Positions 51,743 to 61,931 of a DNA stretch of 64,000 nt are shown piece by piece. The stretch lies in assembly GCA_934590325.1 (NCBI GenBank), contig CAKTOW010000001.1:1-64000 (forward strand). Reading direction: 5' to 3'. How positions within the stretch are numbered: position 1 is the first letter of the stretch; every line of letters starts with the position of its first letter. Origin of the DNA: an uncultured Oscillospiraceae bacterium (lineage in GTDB: Bacteria; Bacillota; Clostridia; Oscillospirales; Oscillospiraceae). The position numbers and the translations under genes are program-made. A model generated the notes under the pieces. It was not told the origin of the DNA. It did no database searches and saw only the letters and a program-made list of their open reading frames with translations.

Positions 51743-52543
51743 TTACTGCTTCAGTTCAAGTGTGCGCTCGTAGGCGGCGATGACAGCGTTCATGGCGGCG
51801 GCGCGGAGACCGCCCTCCTCCAGCGCCCGGACACCGGCGATGGTGGTGCCGCCGGGGGAGCATATCTCGTCCTTCATCCGGCCGAAGGGCTTGCCGCTGT
51901 CCAACGCCAGTCGGGCCGCGCCCAGCAGCATCTGGGCCGCAAAGGTATTGGCCTTGTCACGGGGCAGCCCGCAGGTAACGGCGCCGTCGGCCAGCGCCTC
52001 CATGAACAGGCAGGCGAAGGCACCGCCGCAGCCGGCCACGGCGCTGCCGGCATCGATCAGGTGCTCCGGCAGATGCTCCAGCCGCCCGGAGGCGGACATG
52101 GCGGCCAGGACGCCCTGCAACTGGGACTCCGTCACCAGGGCATTGGCATCGTAGAGGGTCAGGCCCGCGCCCACGGCGCAGGCGGTGTTGGGCATAATGC
52201 GCAGCACCGGGCAGCCGGGGACGGCGCTCTCGATGGCAGCGATGGTCACACCGGCGGCCATGGACACCAGCAGGGGCTTGACCGGGCGGGCGGCCAGCGT
52301 GGGGCGGAGCTCCGCCAGCACACCGGGCAGCAGGTTGGGCTTAACGCCCAGGAATATGACGTCGCAGACCCGGGCGATGTCGTCGGCGCAGGGTACGATG
52401 TTGGCGCCCAGCGCGTCGGCCAGGGCCTCCGCCTTGGCGGGAGTGCGGTTGTTGAGATAGATGTCCGTGGGGGACACGGCTCTGGCCAGCGCCTGCGCCA
52501 GCGCGCCACCCATATTGCCGGTGCCGATGAAGCCGTAGGTCAT
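51743..52543 (-). CDS. proC: Pyrroline-5-carboxylate reductase
   Basis: This 266-residue NAD(P)H enzyme starts at ATG 52543 with the dinucleotide motif YGFIGTGNMGGALAQAL. It has FLGVKPNLLPGVL, RIMPNTACAVGAG and the C-terminal signature DEICSPGGTTIAGVRALEEG, all diagnostic for ProC. It makes proline from pyrroline-5-carboxylate in the last step of the pathway. It is a single gene, with GAGGTG as its ribosome site. Confidence 0.96.
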   Translation of the reverse strand: MTYGFIGTGNMGGALAQALARAVSPTDIYLNNRTPAKAEALADALGANIVPCADDIARVCDVIFLGVKPNLLPGVLAELRPTLAARPVKPLLVSMAAGVTIAAIESAVPGCPVLRIMPNTACAVGAGLTLYDANALVTESQLQGVLAAMSASGRLEHLPEHLIDAGSAVAGCGGAFACLFMEALADGAVTCGLPRDKANTFAAQMLLGAARLALDSGKPFGRMKDEICSPGGTTIAGVRALEEGGLRAAAMNAVIAAYERTLELKQ

Positions 52544-52602
52544 GGTGATACACCTCGTTCCTGATTTTTGTTCATTATAATGCACAACGCCGTGGAGTGC
52601 AA

Positions 52603-52643
52603 CAAATAAATATCCCCCGGCTTGTACCGGGGGATATTTATTT
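52603..52643. terminator. Bidirectional terminator after iorB
   Basis: AATAAATATCCCCCGG and CCGGGGGATATTTATT arms with a short loop, ending the buk-iorAB operon on the minus strand. proC starts at 52543 beyond it. Confidence 0.88.
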
Positions 52644-52658
52644 CGTTGTAAAGCGGAC

Positions 52659-53246
52659 TTACTTGGCAGCCTTGGCGGCTTCGCGGCCGGCGCGGAAGGC
52701 CTTGAGGTTCAGCTCCTTGACCTTGGCGGGCACGGTCTCGGCCACGACCTCTTCCCAGTCGATCTCGGGGCAGCCCAAGGAGTCGCACATAGCGCCGAAC
52801 AGCACCACGTTCATGCACTTGGGATTGCCCAGCTCAATGGCGATGTCGCTGGCGGGGACGGCGATGGTCTTGAAGTGCTTCTGCATGGCCTCGATGCAAC
52901 CGGCGGGATACTCCTCGGCGCCGGAGGCGATGGTGGTGGACTTGATGGCGTAGTCATTGATGACGGCCACGCCGTTGGGGTTCAGGAACTCCGCGTAGCG
53001 GACGGCTTCCATCTTCTCCAGAGCCACCATGATGTCGGCCTCGCCCTTGCCGAACACAGGACCGTAGACCTTCTTGCCCCAGCGGACCTGGGTGGACACG
53101 GAGCCGCCGCGCTGGGCCATGCCGTGGACTTCGCTCTGCTTGACATCGTAACCGGCCTTCATAAAGCCGTTGGACATGATCTTGGAGATCAGGATGGCAC
53201 CCTGACCGCCGACGCCTACCAACAGGCAGCTTTTCACATCGTTCAT
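52659..53246 (-). CDS. iorB: Indolepyruvate oxidoreductase subunit beta
   Basis: The 195-residue gamma-type subunit of the 2-oxoacid:ferredoxin oxidoreductase family starts LLVGVGGQGAILISKI, the usual opening. It has SEVHGMAQRGGSVSTQVRWG and a C-terminal helical tail. With IorA it oxidatively decarboxylates arylpyruvates to aryl-acyl-CoA, reducing ferredoxin. I chose ATG 53246, with GGAG nearby; it follows iorA with one base between stop and start. Confidence 0.93.
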   Translation of the reverse strand: MNDVKSCLLVGVGGQGAILISKIMSNGFMKAGYDVKQSEVHGMAQRGGSVSTQVRWGKKVYGPVFGKGEADIMVALEKMEAVRYAEFLNPNGVAVINDYAIKSTTIASGAEEYPAGCIEAMQKHFKTIAVPASDIAIELGNPKCMNVVLFGAMCDSLGCPEIDWEEVVAETVPAKVKELNLKAFRAGREAAKAAK

Positions 53247-53247
53247 G

Positions 53248-55023
<1,776 letters not shown>

Positions 55024-55084
55024 AGCTTTTTCCACCTTTCTTGTCTTTTTCCTTTTTTATTTCCACTTATTTATTGAAAACGTA

Positions 55085-56140
55085 TCAATACTGGCCGGCT
55101 TCCTGCTCGCCGCGGAGGACACGCAGGGCTCCCTCGGCCAGAGAGCGCATCTCCTCCTCGCCCGGCAGGCGGACGATGGGCGCGATCTTGCCCACGTAGG
55201 CGGTGATATCGTCGCAGAAGAAGTCCTCGTAGGCCATGCCGGCGGTGTAGACGATGGCATCCACGTCGAAGTGCAGCACGGCGGCCATGGCGCCGATGTC
55301 CTTGGCCAGCTGGTAGACCAGCGCCTGATAGGCCTCCACGAACTTGGGGTCGCCCTCCACCACCTTGGCGCAGATCACGCGGAAATCGGTGGTGCCCAGG
55401 TAGGAGAACATACCGGCGCGGCGGCCGAAGGTACGCTTGACCTCGTCCTTGGTCTTGCCGGAGAAGCAGTAGTTGATCAGCTGGTTCACAGGCAGGCCGC
55501 CAGCGCGGTCCATACCCATGGCCCCCTCGTCCTTCACGTTGCAGACATCCACCACGCGGCCATGCTGGTGGGCGCCCACGCTGACGCCGCCGCCCAGATG
55601 GCAGACAATGAGGTTCACGTCCTCGTATTTCTTGCCCAGCTTCTCGGCGGCCTTGCGGCCCACGGCCTTATGGTTCAGGGCGTGGAACTGGCACAGGCGG
55701 CGGAACTCGGCAAAGCCGGTGTAGTGGGCGATCTCGGTCATCTCGTCCACGCAGACGGGGTCCACGAAAAAGGCGGGGATGCCCACCATGTCGCCCAGCT
55801 TGCGGGCCAGATACGCACCCAGGTTGGAGGGATGCTCGCCGTAGGGGGCGGCCTCCACATCGGCCATGACCTTGTCATTGACGGCGTAGGTGCCGGAGGG
55901 GATGGCGCGGTACAGCCCGCCGCGGCCGCAGACGGCGGCGAAATCGGTCAGCTGATAGCCCGCATCGGCGACGGCCTTGAGGATGGCCTCCTTGCGGTAA
56001 TCCGCCTGGTCGATGACCCGGGGGAACTGGTCCAGCTCCTCGGCGGAGTGATCGATGGTCACCTTGAAAAGCTGCTCCTCGTCCTCGAACACAGCGATCT
56101 TGGTGGAGGTAGCGCCGGGGTTGATGATCAACAGCTTCAT
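55085..56140 (-). CDS. buk: Butyrate kinase
   Basis: This 351-residue ASKHA-fold acid kinase has NPGATSTKIAVFEDEE at the start, VGRKAAEKLGKKYEDVNLIV, the phosphate-binding CHLGGGVSVGAHQHGRVVDV and GAMGMDRAGGLPVNQLI. The length fits Buk/branched-chain fatty-acid kinase and is shorter than acetate kinase. It makes ATP from butyryl-phosphate or a branched or aromatic acyl-phosphate. No phosphotransacylase gene is adjacent. It heads the buk-iorA-iorB operon under a TetR-type operator. Confidence 0.93.
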   Translation of the reverse strand: MKLLIINPGATSTKIAVFEDEEQLFKVTIDHSAEELDQFPRVIDQADYRKEAILKAVADAGYQLTDFAAVCGRGGLYRAIPSGTYAVNDKVMADVEAAPYGEHPSNLGAYLARKLGDMVGIPAFFVDPVCVDEMTEIAHYTGFAEFRRLCQFHALNHKAVGRKAAEKLGKKYEDVNLIVCHLGGGVSVGAHQHGRVVDVCNVKDEGAMGMDRAGGLPVNQLINYCFSGKTKDEVKRTFGRRAGMFSYLGTTDFRVICAKVVEGDPKFVEAYQALVYQLAKDIGAMAAVLHFDVDAIVYTAGMAYEDFFCDDITAYVGKIAPIVRLPGEEEMRSLAEGALRVLRGEQEAGQY

Positions 56141-56207
56141 GTCTCTCTCCTTTTTCTCGTTTCGCTCATTTTTCCCGCCCTGACCGGGCATTTTCGTTAA
56201 ATATTTC

Positions 56208-56224
56208 ACCGAATCACTCGGTGA
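56208..56224. promoter_or_regulatory. TetR-type operator upstream of buk
   Basis: CACCGA-ATCAC-TCGGTG is a perfect 6+5+6 inverted repeat about 10 bases downstream of the buk -10. A single half-site (TTCGGTGAAT) recurs at 56991 before the tetR gene. Confidence 0.65.
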
Positions 56225-56234
56225 CTTTATCTTA

Positions 56235-56263
56235 TTATGGCACCCCCCGCCCCGGATGTCAAC
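56235..56263 (-). promoter_or_regulatory. Promoter of the buk-iorAB operon
   Basis: TTGACA (56258-56263), 17-base spacer, CATAAT (56235-56240) on the minus strand. Confidence 0.75.
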
Positions 56264-56301
56264 GGCCTTTTCGTCATTTCCGAAAAGTCGGCATTTCGCA
56301 C

Positions 56302-56342
56302 AAAAAAACGCCGCGAACGCTGTTGAAAACAACGTTCGCGGC
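56302..56342 (-). terminator. Terminator of the tetR gene
   Basis: GCCGCGAACG and CGTTCGCGGC arms with a T-run on the minus strand; it separates tetR from buk. Confidence 0.82.
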
Positions 56343-56364
56343 ATCTAACCGTCCGTGTGGGGGC

Positions 56365-56973
56365 TTATTCCTCGTGCTTCCAGCCCGCCAGCAGAGCGGC
56401 GGCCATGCGGCGGCCCCGGCGGGGCAGATCGAAGGCGCCCTCGTAGATGCGCCACTCCAGCAGCAGACCGCGGTGGAGCGCCACCAGGTCGGCCACCAGT
56501 TCCTCCCGGTCGCGGGTGGGATGGACGGACTTCTCCTGCCTGCAGCCGTCCACCAGCTCCCGCAGCACGCGGAAGTACACGCGCTTTTCGTTGTCCCGGA
56601 GGATGGCCTGCTGGGGATAGCGGATGCCGTGGATGAAGCTGCGGTACAGGGAGGGGTCGTTGGCGCTGATGACCAGCGCCTGTCCCACGAAGTCCAGCAG
56701 CTTGTCGTGCCAGGTGTTGGCCTCGTCGGCCAGATAGCTGGCCTCCAGCACACTGTACTGGGCGTCCACGCTGCTGGTGACCTGGATGACCAGCTCGTCC
56801 TTGCTCTTGAAATAATGATAGATATTGCCCACGGAGCAGCCCGCCGCCTGAGCGATCTGCTCAACGGAGACATTCTCAAAGCCCTCCCGGTCAAAGAGGT
56901 CGAGGGCGACGTCCTGGATGCGGGAGCGCATCTCCATGGCCTGCTTCTTGCGGGGAGTCATTTCTTTTCTCAT
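56365..56973 (-). CDS. TetR/AcrR-family regulator
   Basis: The 202-residue protein has the N-terminal TetR helix-turn-helix (RIQDVALDLFDREGFENVSV, then EQIAQAAGCSVGNIYHYFKS, about residues 15-60). An all-helical ligand domain of the TetR_C type follows. I chose ATG 56973; an in-frame ATG four codons later is also possible. It lies directly upstream of buk on the same strand, with its own terminator between. The palindromic CACCGA site at the buk promoter and the half-site before its own gene suggest it represses both. The inducer is unknown. Confidence 0.85.
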   Translation of the reverse strand: MRKEMTPRKKQAMEMRSRIQDVALDLFDREGFENVSVEQIAQAAGCSVGNIYHYFKSKDELVIQVTSSVDAQYSVLEASYLADEANTWHDKLLDFVGQALVISANDPSLYRSFIHGIRYPQQAILRDNEKRVYFRVLRELVDGCRQEKSVHPTRDREELVADLVALHRGLLLEWRIYEGAFDLPRRGRRMAAALLAGWKHEE

Positions 56974-57089
56974 ACGAATACAGCTGCTCCTTCGGTGAAT
57001 GGTTTTCTCTATCATAGCAAGTTTTTCACGGCAGGTCAAGGCAGGAAAATCATGTAAAACCATTCGCCGAAATTTTTTAAAAAAAGGGG

Positions 57090-57118
57090 TTGACATTTCG
57101 CCCCGGGCATACTATAAT
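57090..57118 (+). promoter_or_regulatory. Consensus promoter of tRNA-Leu
   Basis: TTGACA (57090-57095), 17-base spacer, TATAAT (57113-57118), a perfect sigma-A promoter 15 bases before the tRNA. Confidence 0.9.
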
Positions 57119-57132
57119 TTCACTTGTTCGAC

Positions 57133-57220
57133 GCGCGAGTGGTGGAATTGGCAGACTCGCTAGATTCAGGTTCTAGTGTGCATTACGCACGTGCGGGTTC
57201 AAGTCCCGCCTCGCGCACCA
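57133..57220 (+). tRNA. tRNA-Leu(CAG)
   Basis: A class II tRNA with a long variable arm. The acceptor GCGCGAG pairs with CTCGCGC. The anticodon stem CTAGA/TCTAG has loop TTCAGGT (anticodon CAG), and the T-loop has GGTTCAAGTCC. The 3' CCA is encoded. It reads CUG, the favoured leucine codon in this GC-rich DNA. Confidence 0.95.
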
Positions 57221-57225
57221 ACAAA

Positions 57226-57256
57226 GAGAGACATCTATTCGGATGTCTCTTTTTTG
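57226..57256 (+). terminator. Terminator of tRNA-Leu
   Basis: AGAGACATC-TATTC-GGATGTCTCT followed by TTTTTT. Confidence 0.9.
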
Positions 57257-57282
57257 TTGCCGCAGCGCACCCTGCGGCGGCC

Positions 57283-57311
57283 TTGCCATTTTCCCGCCGG
57301 TCAGGTATAAT
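57283..57311 (+). promoter_or_regulatory. Promoter of the MalT-like regulator
   Basis: TTGCCA (57283-57288), 17-base spacer, TATAAT (57306-57311). It overlaps an alternative ATG at 57310, which supports the later start at 57340. Confidence 0.75.
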
Positions 57312-57339
57312 GACGGTATCAAACGCGGAGGAGTGCGCC

Positions 57340-59838
57340 ATGCCGAAAGCGAAGTGGAGCCTGAACACCATTTACATATCCGAGCGGCTGCAGGAGCATC
57401 TGCGGCCCATCTCCCGCTGTGCGCTGACCGCCGTGGTGGCCCCCATGGGCTACGGCAAGACCACGGCGGTGAACTGGTATCTGGCCGAGCGCGCCCGGGC
57501 GGAAAAGCTGCGGGTGGTGCGCATCAGCGTGTACTCCGACAACCTGGCCATCTTCTGGAAAAGCGTACAGGACGCCTTTGCGCGCGCAGGCTTCGACTTC
57601 CTGCGGGACTACGCCTGCCCCACGGACGCCGCCGGGGGCGGCCTGCTGGCGGACGACCTGTGCCACGAACTGGCCGGCGGCGAGAGCTGCTATATCTTCA
57701 TCGACGACTTCCACCTGCTGACGGACGGCCGCGCGGCGGGCTTCCTCTGTACCCTGGTCAACCGGCTGCCGGACAACGTACACCTGATCGTGGCCAGCCG
57801 CGACCTGTTCCTGCCGGCGGCGGAGCTGGTGCGGCTGGGCGGACGGGTGTACCGCATCGGCACGGAGCAGCTGCGGCTGAACCACACGGAGCTGTCCGTG
57901 TACGCCCACCGGTGCGGCACGGAGCTGACCGACGCGCAGGTGGACACCCTGCTGTACTACAGTGAGGGCTGGTTCTCCGCCGTGTATCTGAATCTGCGGG
58001 CGCTGTCCGAGCAGGGGGCGCTGCCGGAGCGGGACTCCGACATATACACCATGTTCACCGCCGCCATGATCGACCCCCTGGCACCCCGGCAGCGAGAGTT
58101 CCTGGCGGTGATGGGCCTGGCGGACGAATTCACCGCGGAGATGGCGCGGTACATCACCGGGGACGAGGACGCGGAGGCGCTGCTGACCTCCCTGACGGAG
58201 CAGAACGCCTTCGTCAAATGCCTGCCGGACGGCGTGACCTACCGGTTCCACCACATGATGAAGGAGTGCGCGGCGCGGACGTTCCTGACCATGGGCGCAG
58301 AAAAGCAGGTGTCGTATCTGGAGCGCTTCGGCCGGTGGTACGAGGACCGCGGGCAGTATCTGCACGCCATGTCGGCCTATCGCCGGGGCAGGCGGTACGA
58401 CGCGCTGCTGCGGGTGGTGCAGGAGGACGCGGGCATACTGCTGGCGTCCCTGAAGCCGGCGGACGTGCTGGAGGCCATTGACCGGTGCCCCACCGCCGTG
58501 CTGAAGGCGCACCCGGCGGCGCTGCTGGTGCTGATGCGCTGCATGTTCAATTGGCGGCAGGTCCCCCGGATGATGGAGATGAAGGCACTGCTGCTGCAGG
58601 CCATCGAAGAGCATCCGGAGCTGTCGGCGGAGGAGCGGGGCGACCTGTTGGGCGAGTGCGACCTCATCATGAGCTTCCTGTGCTACAACGACATCAGCGC
58701 CATGAGCCGCCTGCACCGCAGCGCCAGCGCCCAGATGTCCCGCCCGGCCATCAGCATACGCAGCAGCGGCGGATGGACCTTCGGTTCCCCCTCGGTGCTG
58801 ATGATGTTCTACCGGGCGCCGGGCGAGCTGGACAGCGAACTCCGGGAGATGGACGAGTGCATGCCCCACTACTACCGCATCACTGACGGCCACGGGCAGG
58901 GGGCGGAGAAGATCATGCGGGCGGAGGCGTCGTTCCTGCAGGGGCGCTTTACCGACGCACACATCCAGTTGGAGAGCGCCTACACCCGGATCGAGGGCAA
59001 CGGACAGGAGAACATGGCGCTGTGCTGCGACTTTCTGGCGTGGCGGCTGTCCCTGTGCACGGACATAGAGCAGCGCTGCACCTTCGCCCAGCGCTATGAC
59101 GACCTGCTGCGCCGCCACAACGCCGCGTGGATCAATATATGGAACGCCAGCTCCGCCTACTACCACGCGCTGCTGGGTGCGGCGGAGAGCATACCGGACG
59201 TCTTTGCCGGGCATGGGCTGGACTCCGTCAGCATCCTGGCACCGGGCAGGCCCATGACAGACATGATAGAGAACCAGGTGTATCTGGCCCAGGGCGCCTG
59301 CGCCAAGGTCATCGGCCGCAGCGAGGGGCTGCTGGCCGCGTGCGAGGGTATGCACTACGCCCTGGTGGCACTGCACGTCCGCATACAGACCGCCGCAGCC
59401 TACGAAAAGCTGGGCAAGCGGGCGGAGGCGCGGGCGCTGCTGCAGCGGGCGCTGGCGGACGCGGCGCCCGACGGGCTGGTGATGCCCTTTGTGGAGAACT
59501 ACGGCTGTCTGGCGGCGCTGCTGGAGGACGCCGCTGGGCGTGGCGACGCCCTGGCGGAGCGCATCGTGCCGCTGGGCACCGCATACGAGGCGCGCCGCCA
59601 GCGGCGGCTGGAGCAGAGCGCGCGGCCGGCGGCCCTGGCCGCGCTGACGGAGAGGGAGTACGAGATCGTAGGGCTGGTGGCCGAGCGTCTGAGCAACCGC
59701 GAGATCGCGGAGAAGCTGTTCCTGACCGAGGGCAGCGTGCGGCAGTACATCAACCAGATATACTCCAAGCTGTGCATCGAGGGCGAGCCCCGGACAAAGC
59801 GGAAGCGGCTGGCCGCACTGCTGAAGACAAACACCTAA
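57340..59838 (+). CDS. MalT-like LuxR-family transcriptional regulator (STAND ATPase)
   Basis: The 832-residue protein has a Walker A motif APMGYGKTTAV (about 34-44), a Walker B-like CYIFIDDFHLLTDG (about 118-131) and an arginine-rich ATPase region. A long TPR-like helical middle follows. The C-terminal LuxR/GerE helix-turn-helix (about 765-832) reads LTEREYEIVGLVAERLSNRE, then IAEKLFLTEGSVRQYINQIY. The architecture equals MalT and other STAND activators, which assemble on DNA after binding ATP and an inducer. ATG 57340 follows GGAGG. The target genes are not evident; the lipoprotein cluster downstream is one possibility. Confidence 0.9.
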   Translation: MPKAKWSLNTIYISERLQEHLRPISRCALTAVVAPMGYGKTTAVNWYLAERARAEKLRVVRISVYSDNLAIFWKSVQDAFARAGFDFLRDYACPTDAAGGGLLADDLCHELAGGESCYIFIDDFHLLTDGRAAGFLCTLVNRLPDNVHLIVASRDLFLPAAELVRLGGRVYRIGTEQLRLNHTELSVYAHRCGTELTDAQVDTLLYYSEGWFSAVYLNLRALSEQGALPERDSDIYTMFTAAMIDPLAPRQREFLAVMGLADEFTAEMARYITGDEDAEALLTSLTEQNAFVKCLPDGVTYRFHHMMKECAARTFLTMGAEKQVSYLERFGRWYEDRGQYLHAMSAYRRGRRYDALLRVVQEDAGILLASLKPADVLEAIDRCPTAVLKAHPAALLVLMRCMFNWRQVPRMMEMKALLLQAIEEHPELSAEERGDLLGECDLIMSFLCYNDISAMSRLHRSASAQMSRPAISIRSSGGWTFGSPSVLMMFYRAPGELDSELREMDECMPHYYRITDGHGQGAEKIMRAEASFLQGRFTDAHIQLESAYTRIEGNGQENMALCCDFLAWRLSLCTDIEQRCTFAQRYDDLLRRHNAAWINIWNASSAYYHALLGAAESIPDVFAGHGLDSVSILAPGRPMTDMIENQVYLAQGACAKVIGRSEGLLAACEGMHYALVALHVRIQTAAAYEKLGKRAEARALLQRALADAAPDGLVMPFVENYGCLAALLEDAAGRGDALAERIVPLGTAYEARRQRRLEQSARPAALAALTEREYEIVGLVAERLSNREIAEKLFLTEGSVRQYINQIYSKLCIEGEPRTKRKRLAALLKTNT

Positions 59839-59864
59839 CATCTTGTTAATGGTTATTTCCCCTT

Positions 59865-59899
59865 ATCCACCGTACAATGGCTGTACGGTGGATCTTTTT
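59865..59899 (+). terminator. Rho-independent terminator
   Basis: ATCCACCGTACA-ATGG-CTGTACGGTGGAT followed by CTTTTT, after the regulator gene. Confidence 0.88.
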
Positions 59900-59929
59900 A
59901 CCCATTTTTGCCCGGAAAGGAGGCTCTGT

Positions 59930-60169
59930 GTGGAAAGGAGATACATTGCAGCGGTGAAGCCGCTGCAGCAGCACATCCTGCAGGTGGACTTTGTGTCCGG
60001 AAGCCGCCTGCTGCTGGACATGAAGCCCTATCTGGATAAGCTGCGCTTCCGGCCGCTTTCCGACCCGGAGACATGGAACAGCGCCGTGACCAACGGTATT
60101 TTTATCCGCTTCGGGGATGTGGAGCTGAGCCACGACGAGGTGCTGGCCATGGCGGAGCAGACCCATTGA
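59930..60169 (+). CDS. DUF2442 domain protein
   Basis: The 79-residue protein contains the DUF2442 pattern, including HILQVDFVSGSRLLLDMKPY followed by LDKLRFRPL and SHDEVLAMAE. I chose the GTG start at 59930, because AGGAGG lies 6 bases upstream; earlier in-frame starts overlap the preceding terminator. Members are often found near toxin-antitoxin modules or phage genes, but their role is unknown. It precedes the lipoprotein cluster by 32 bases. Confidence 0.78.
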   Translation: MERRYIAAVKPLQQHILQVDFVSGSRLLLDMKPYLDKLRFRPLSDPETWNSAVTNGIFIRFGDVELSHDEVLAMAEQTH

Positions 60170-60201
60170 CACCAAACAACGGACTTATAAGGAGAGAGAC
60201 T

Positions 60202-60927
60202 ATGAAAAAAGCCAAGAAATACCTAGCGCTGCTGCTGGCGCTGGCGTTGTGCCTGGGCCTGACGGCCTGCGGCGGCGGAAGCAGCGACGACGTGTCCGGC
60301 CCGCCGGATTCTTTCGAGGGACTGGTGAAGGACTCCGAGCGCATGCCCAACCTCTATGTATACGGCGGCGCCTGGTCGGATGAAGACGGGTGCACGCTGA
60401 TCGTGGCCACCAGCGACAGCGGTGACGAGGTGCGCTTCGCCCTGTACGACGCCGACGAAGAGGTGACGGCCAGCGGCTTCATACAGTCCGTGCCGGAATA
60501 CGACTGCGACTATTTCTACAACGAGCATGACGGCGTGGCGTACCGCAGCTGGTCCGACGAGGTCGGCGCGCTGCATGTGGCCACTCTGGGCACCTTCACC
60601 CAGATGACCGGCGACGCGCCCGGCGAGAACATCGGCGACACCGGCTATGAGTCCCTGACGGGCGTGTGGTATCTGGACGGCGCGGCCGACGCGGACAGCA
60701 TCATCGTCATCAGCGCGGCCGGCACCTGGTCGCTGGAGGAGCGCCCCAGCGGCGACGGCGACCCCACCGAGGTGGACCGGGGCACCCTGGCGGTGAACCC
60801 CGACGGCGAGGGGCTGTATTACGCCTCCTCCGCCCTCTTTGACGACGTGGTCTACGACATGATCGTGGCGGACTACGACGTCATGTACTGGGGCGGCGAG
60901 TACGACTGTTACCAGCGGGTGGCGTGA
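60202..60927 (+). CDS. Lipoprotein 1 of the three-gene cluster, unknown function
   Basis: The 241-residue protein has a lipoprotein signal (MKKAKKYLALLLALALCLGL, lipobox LTAC). An acidic, beta-rich mature part follows (repeats of aspartate, tryptophan and tyrosine, e.g. GVAYRSWSDEVGALHVATLG). I do not recognise a family. A clean AAGGAGAG site precedes the ATG. It shares signal-peptide design and spacing with the next two genes, so all three were probably duplicated from one ancestor or adopted as a module. Confidence 0.8.
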   Translation: MKKAKKYLALLLALALCLGLTACGGGSSDDVSGPPDSFEGLVKDSERMPNLYVYGGAWSDEDGCTLIVATSDSGDEVRFALYDADEEVTASGFIQSVPEYDCDYFYNEHDGVAYRSWSDEVGALHVATLGTFTQMTGDAPGENIGDTGYESLTGVWYLDGAADADSIIVISAAGTWSLEERPSGDGDPTEVDRGTLAVNPDGEGLYYASSALFDDVVYDMIVADYDVMYWGGEYDCYQRVA

Positions 60928-60950
60928 CAAACGCGGAAAGGGAGAGAACG

Positions 60951-61439
60951 ATGAAAAAGCTTTTTACCCTGCTGCTGGCACTGGCGCTATGCCTGAGCCT
61001 GGCGGCCTGCGGCAGCACCGGTGACAACGGAGACAGCGGCGATGGCGGCAGCGGCGGCAGTACCGGCGTCACGCCCACAAGGATCGACGGCATGATCAAG
61101 GAGGATTTCGACGACACGGATTACTCCGCCTATCTGGGCATCTGGGACGGCGTCGTCGAAGACTGGGAGGACGCGCAGAAGCTGTTCGTGGAGCTGAACG
61201 AGGATGGCGAGCCCCGCTGGCAGCTGTTCGTGGCCGGCGATCTGACATACGAGGGATTCCTGCAGATACGGCCGCAGTACGAAAACTATGTCTACGCCTG
61301 CAACGAGTACGACGGCTGCGGGTATATGTGCTGGTTCGACTCCTACGATGTGCTGCACATCGAGTTCGATCTGGACGGGAATTCCTGCATCTTCGTCCCG
61401 GAGGGCACCGTCCCCGGCTGGGCGGCGGAGTCGGAGTGA
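60951..61439 (+). CDS. Lipoprotein 2 of the three-gene cluster, unknown function
   Basis: The 162-residue protein has the signal MKKLFTLLLALALCLSLAAC, a glycine/serine linker with acidic residues, then a compact acidic domain (YSAYLGIWDGVVEDWEDAQ). ATG 60951 follows AAAGGGAG, 23 bases after the previous stop codon. No family is recognised. The run of acidic and aromatic residues is like that of its neighbours. Confidence 0.78.
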   Translation: MKKLFTLLLALALCLSLAACGSTGDNGDSGDGGSGGSTGVTPTRIDGMIKEDFDDTDYSAYLGIWDGVVEDWEDAQKLFVELNEDGEPRWQLFVAGDLTYEGFLQIRPQYENYVYACNEYDGCGYMCWFDSYDVLHIEFDLDGNSCIFVPEGTVPGWAAESE

Positions 61440-61464
61440 CCACGCGGAGGAAAGGAAGATAACG

Positions 61465-61917
61465 ATGAAAAAGCTTTTTGCGCTTATCCTGTCGCTGGCG
61501 CTGTGCCTGGGCCTGACGGCCTGCAGCGGCGATGACAGTTCCACACCCGACGATGTGGCGGGCGGGGACTGGCGCACCACCGGCGTGGTGCGCGACCAGG
61601 GCAGCATCACCCGCGGCGGCGAGGACACCGACGTGCTGGTGTGCGTCCACGACGCGGACGCCATGCTCTACTACGACCGGGAAGATCAGATACTGTACGG
61701 CAGCGTGGACTATCCGGAGGCCCTCCCCGGCGACCCCTGGGAGGCATTCCAGAGCATTGACTTCGCCGACCGGAACGGCGACGGGGACGGCGATGTGAGT
61801 ATGCTGTTCACGGTGGATGGCGAAACAGCGCTGATGGTGTGGTTCTGGGACGGCGAAGCCGACGCCTTCGTGTTCCAGCCGGAGGAATCCCAGCTGCCGG
61901 GCAGCGTGCAGGGCTAA
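61465..61917 (+). CDS. Lipoprotein 3 of the three-gene cluster, with a calcium-loop-like segment
   Basis: The 150-residue protein has the signal MKKLFALILSLALCLGLTAC. A mature domain follows, with a Dx[DN]xDG-type loop (DRNGDGDGDVS) that resembles an EF-hand/dockerin calcium site. A single such loop can be fortuitous in an acidic protein. It starts 25 bases after the previous stop with an AAAGGAAG site, continuing the operon. Confidence 0.78.
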   Translation: MKKLFALILSLALCLGLTACSGDDSSTPDDVAGGDWRTTGVVRDQGSITRGGEDTDVLVCVHDADAMLYYDREDQILYGSVDYPEALPGDPWEAFQSIDFADRNGDGDGDVSMLFTVDGETALMVWFWDGEADAFVFQPEESQLPGSVQG

Positions 61918-61931
61918 GGGAGGTACATACC

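Noticed and set aside
57124-57339. N-terminal extension of the MalT-like regulator to 57124
   Set aside because: It would run through tRNA-Leu and its terminator, and the regulator has its own promoter at 57283-57311.
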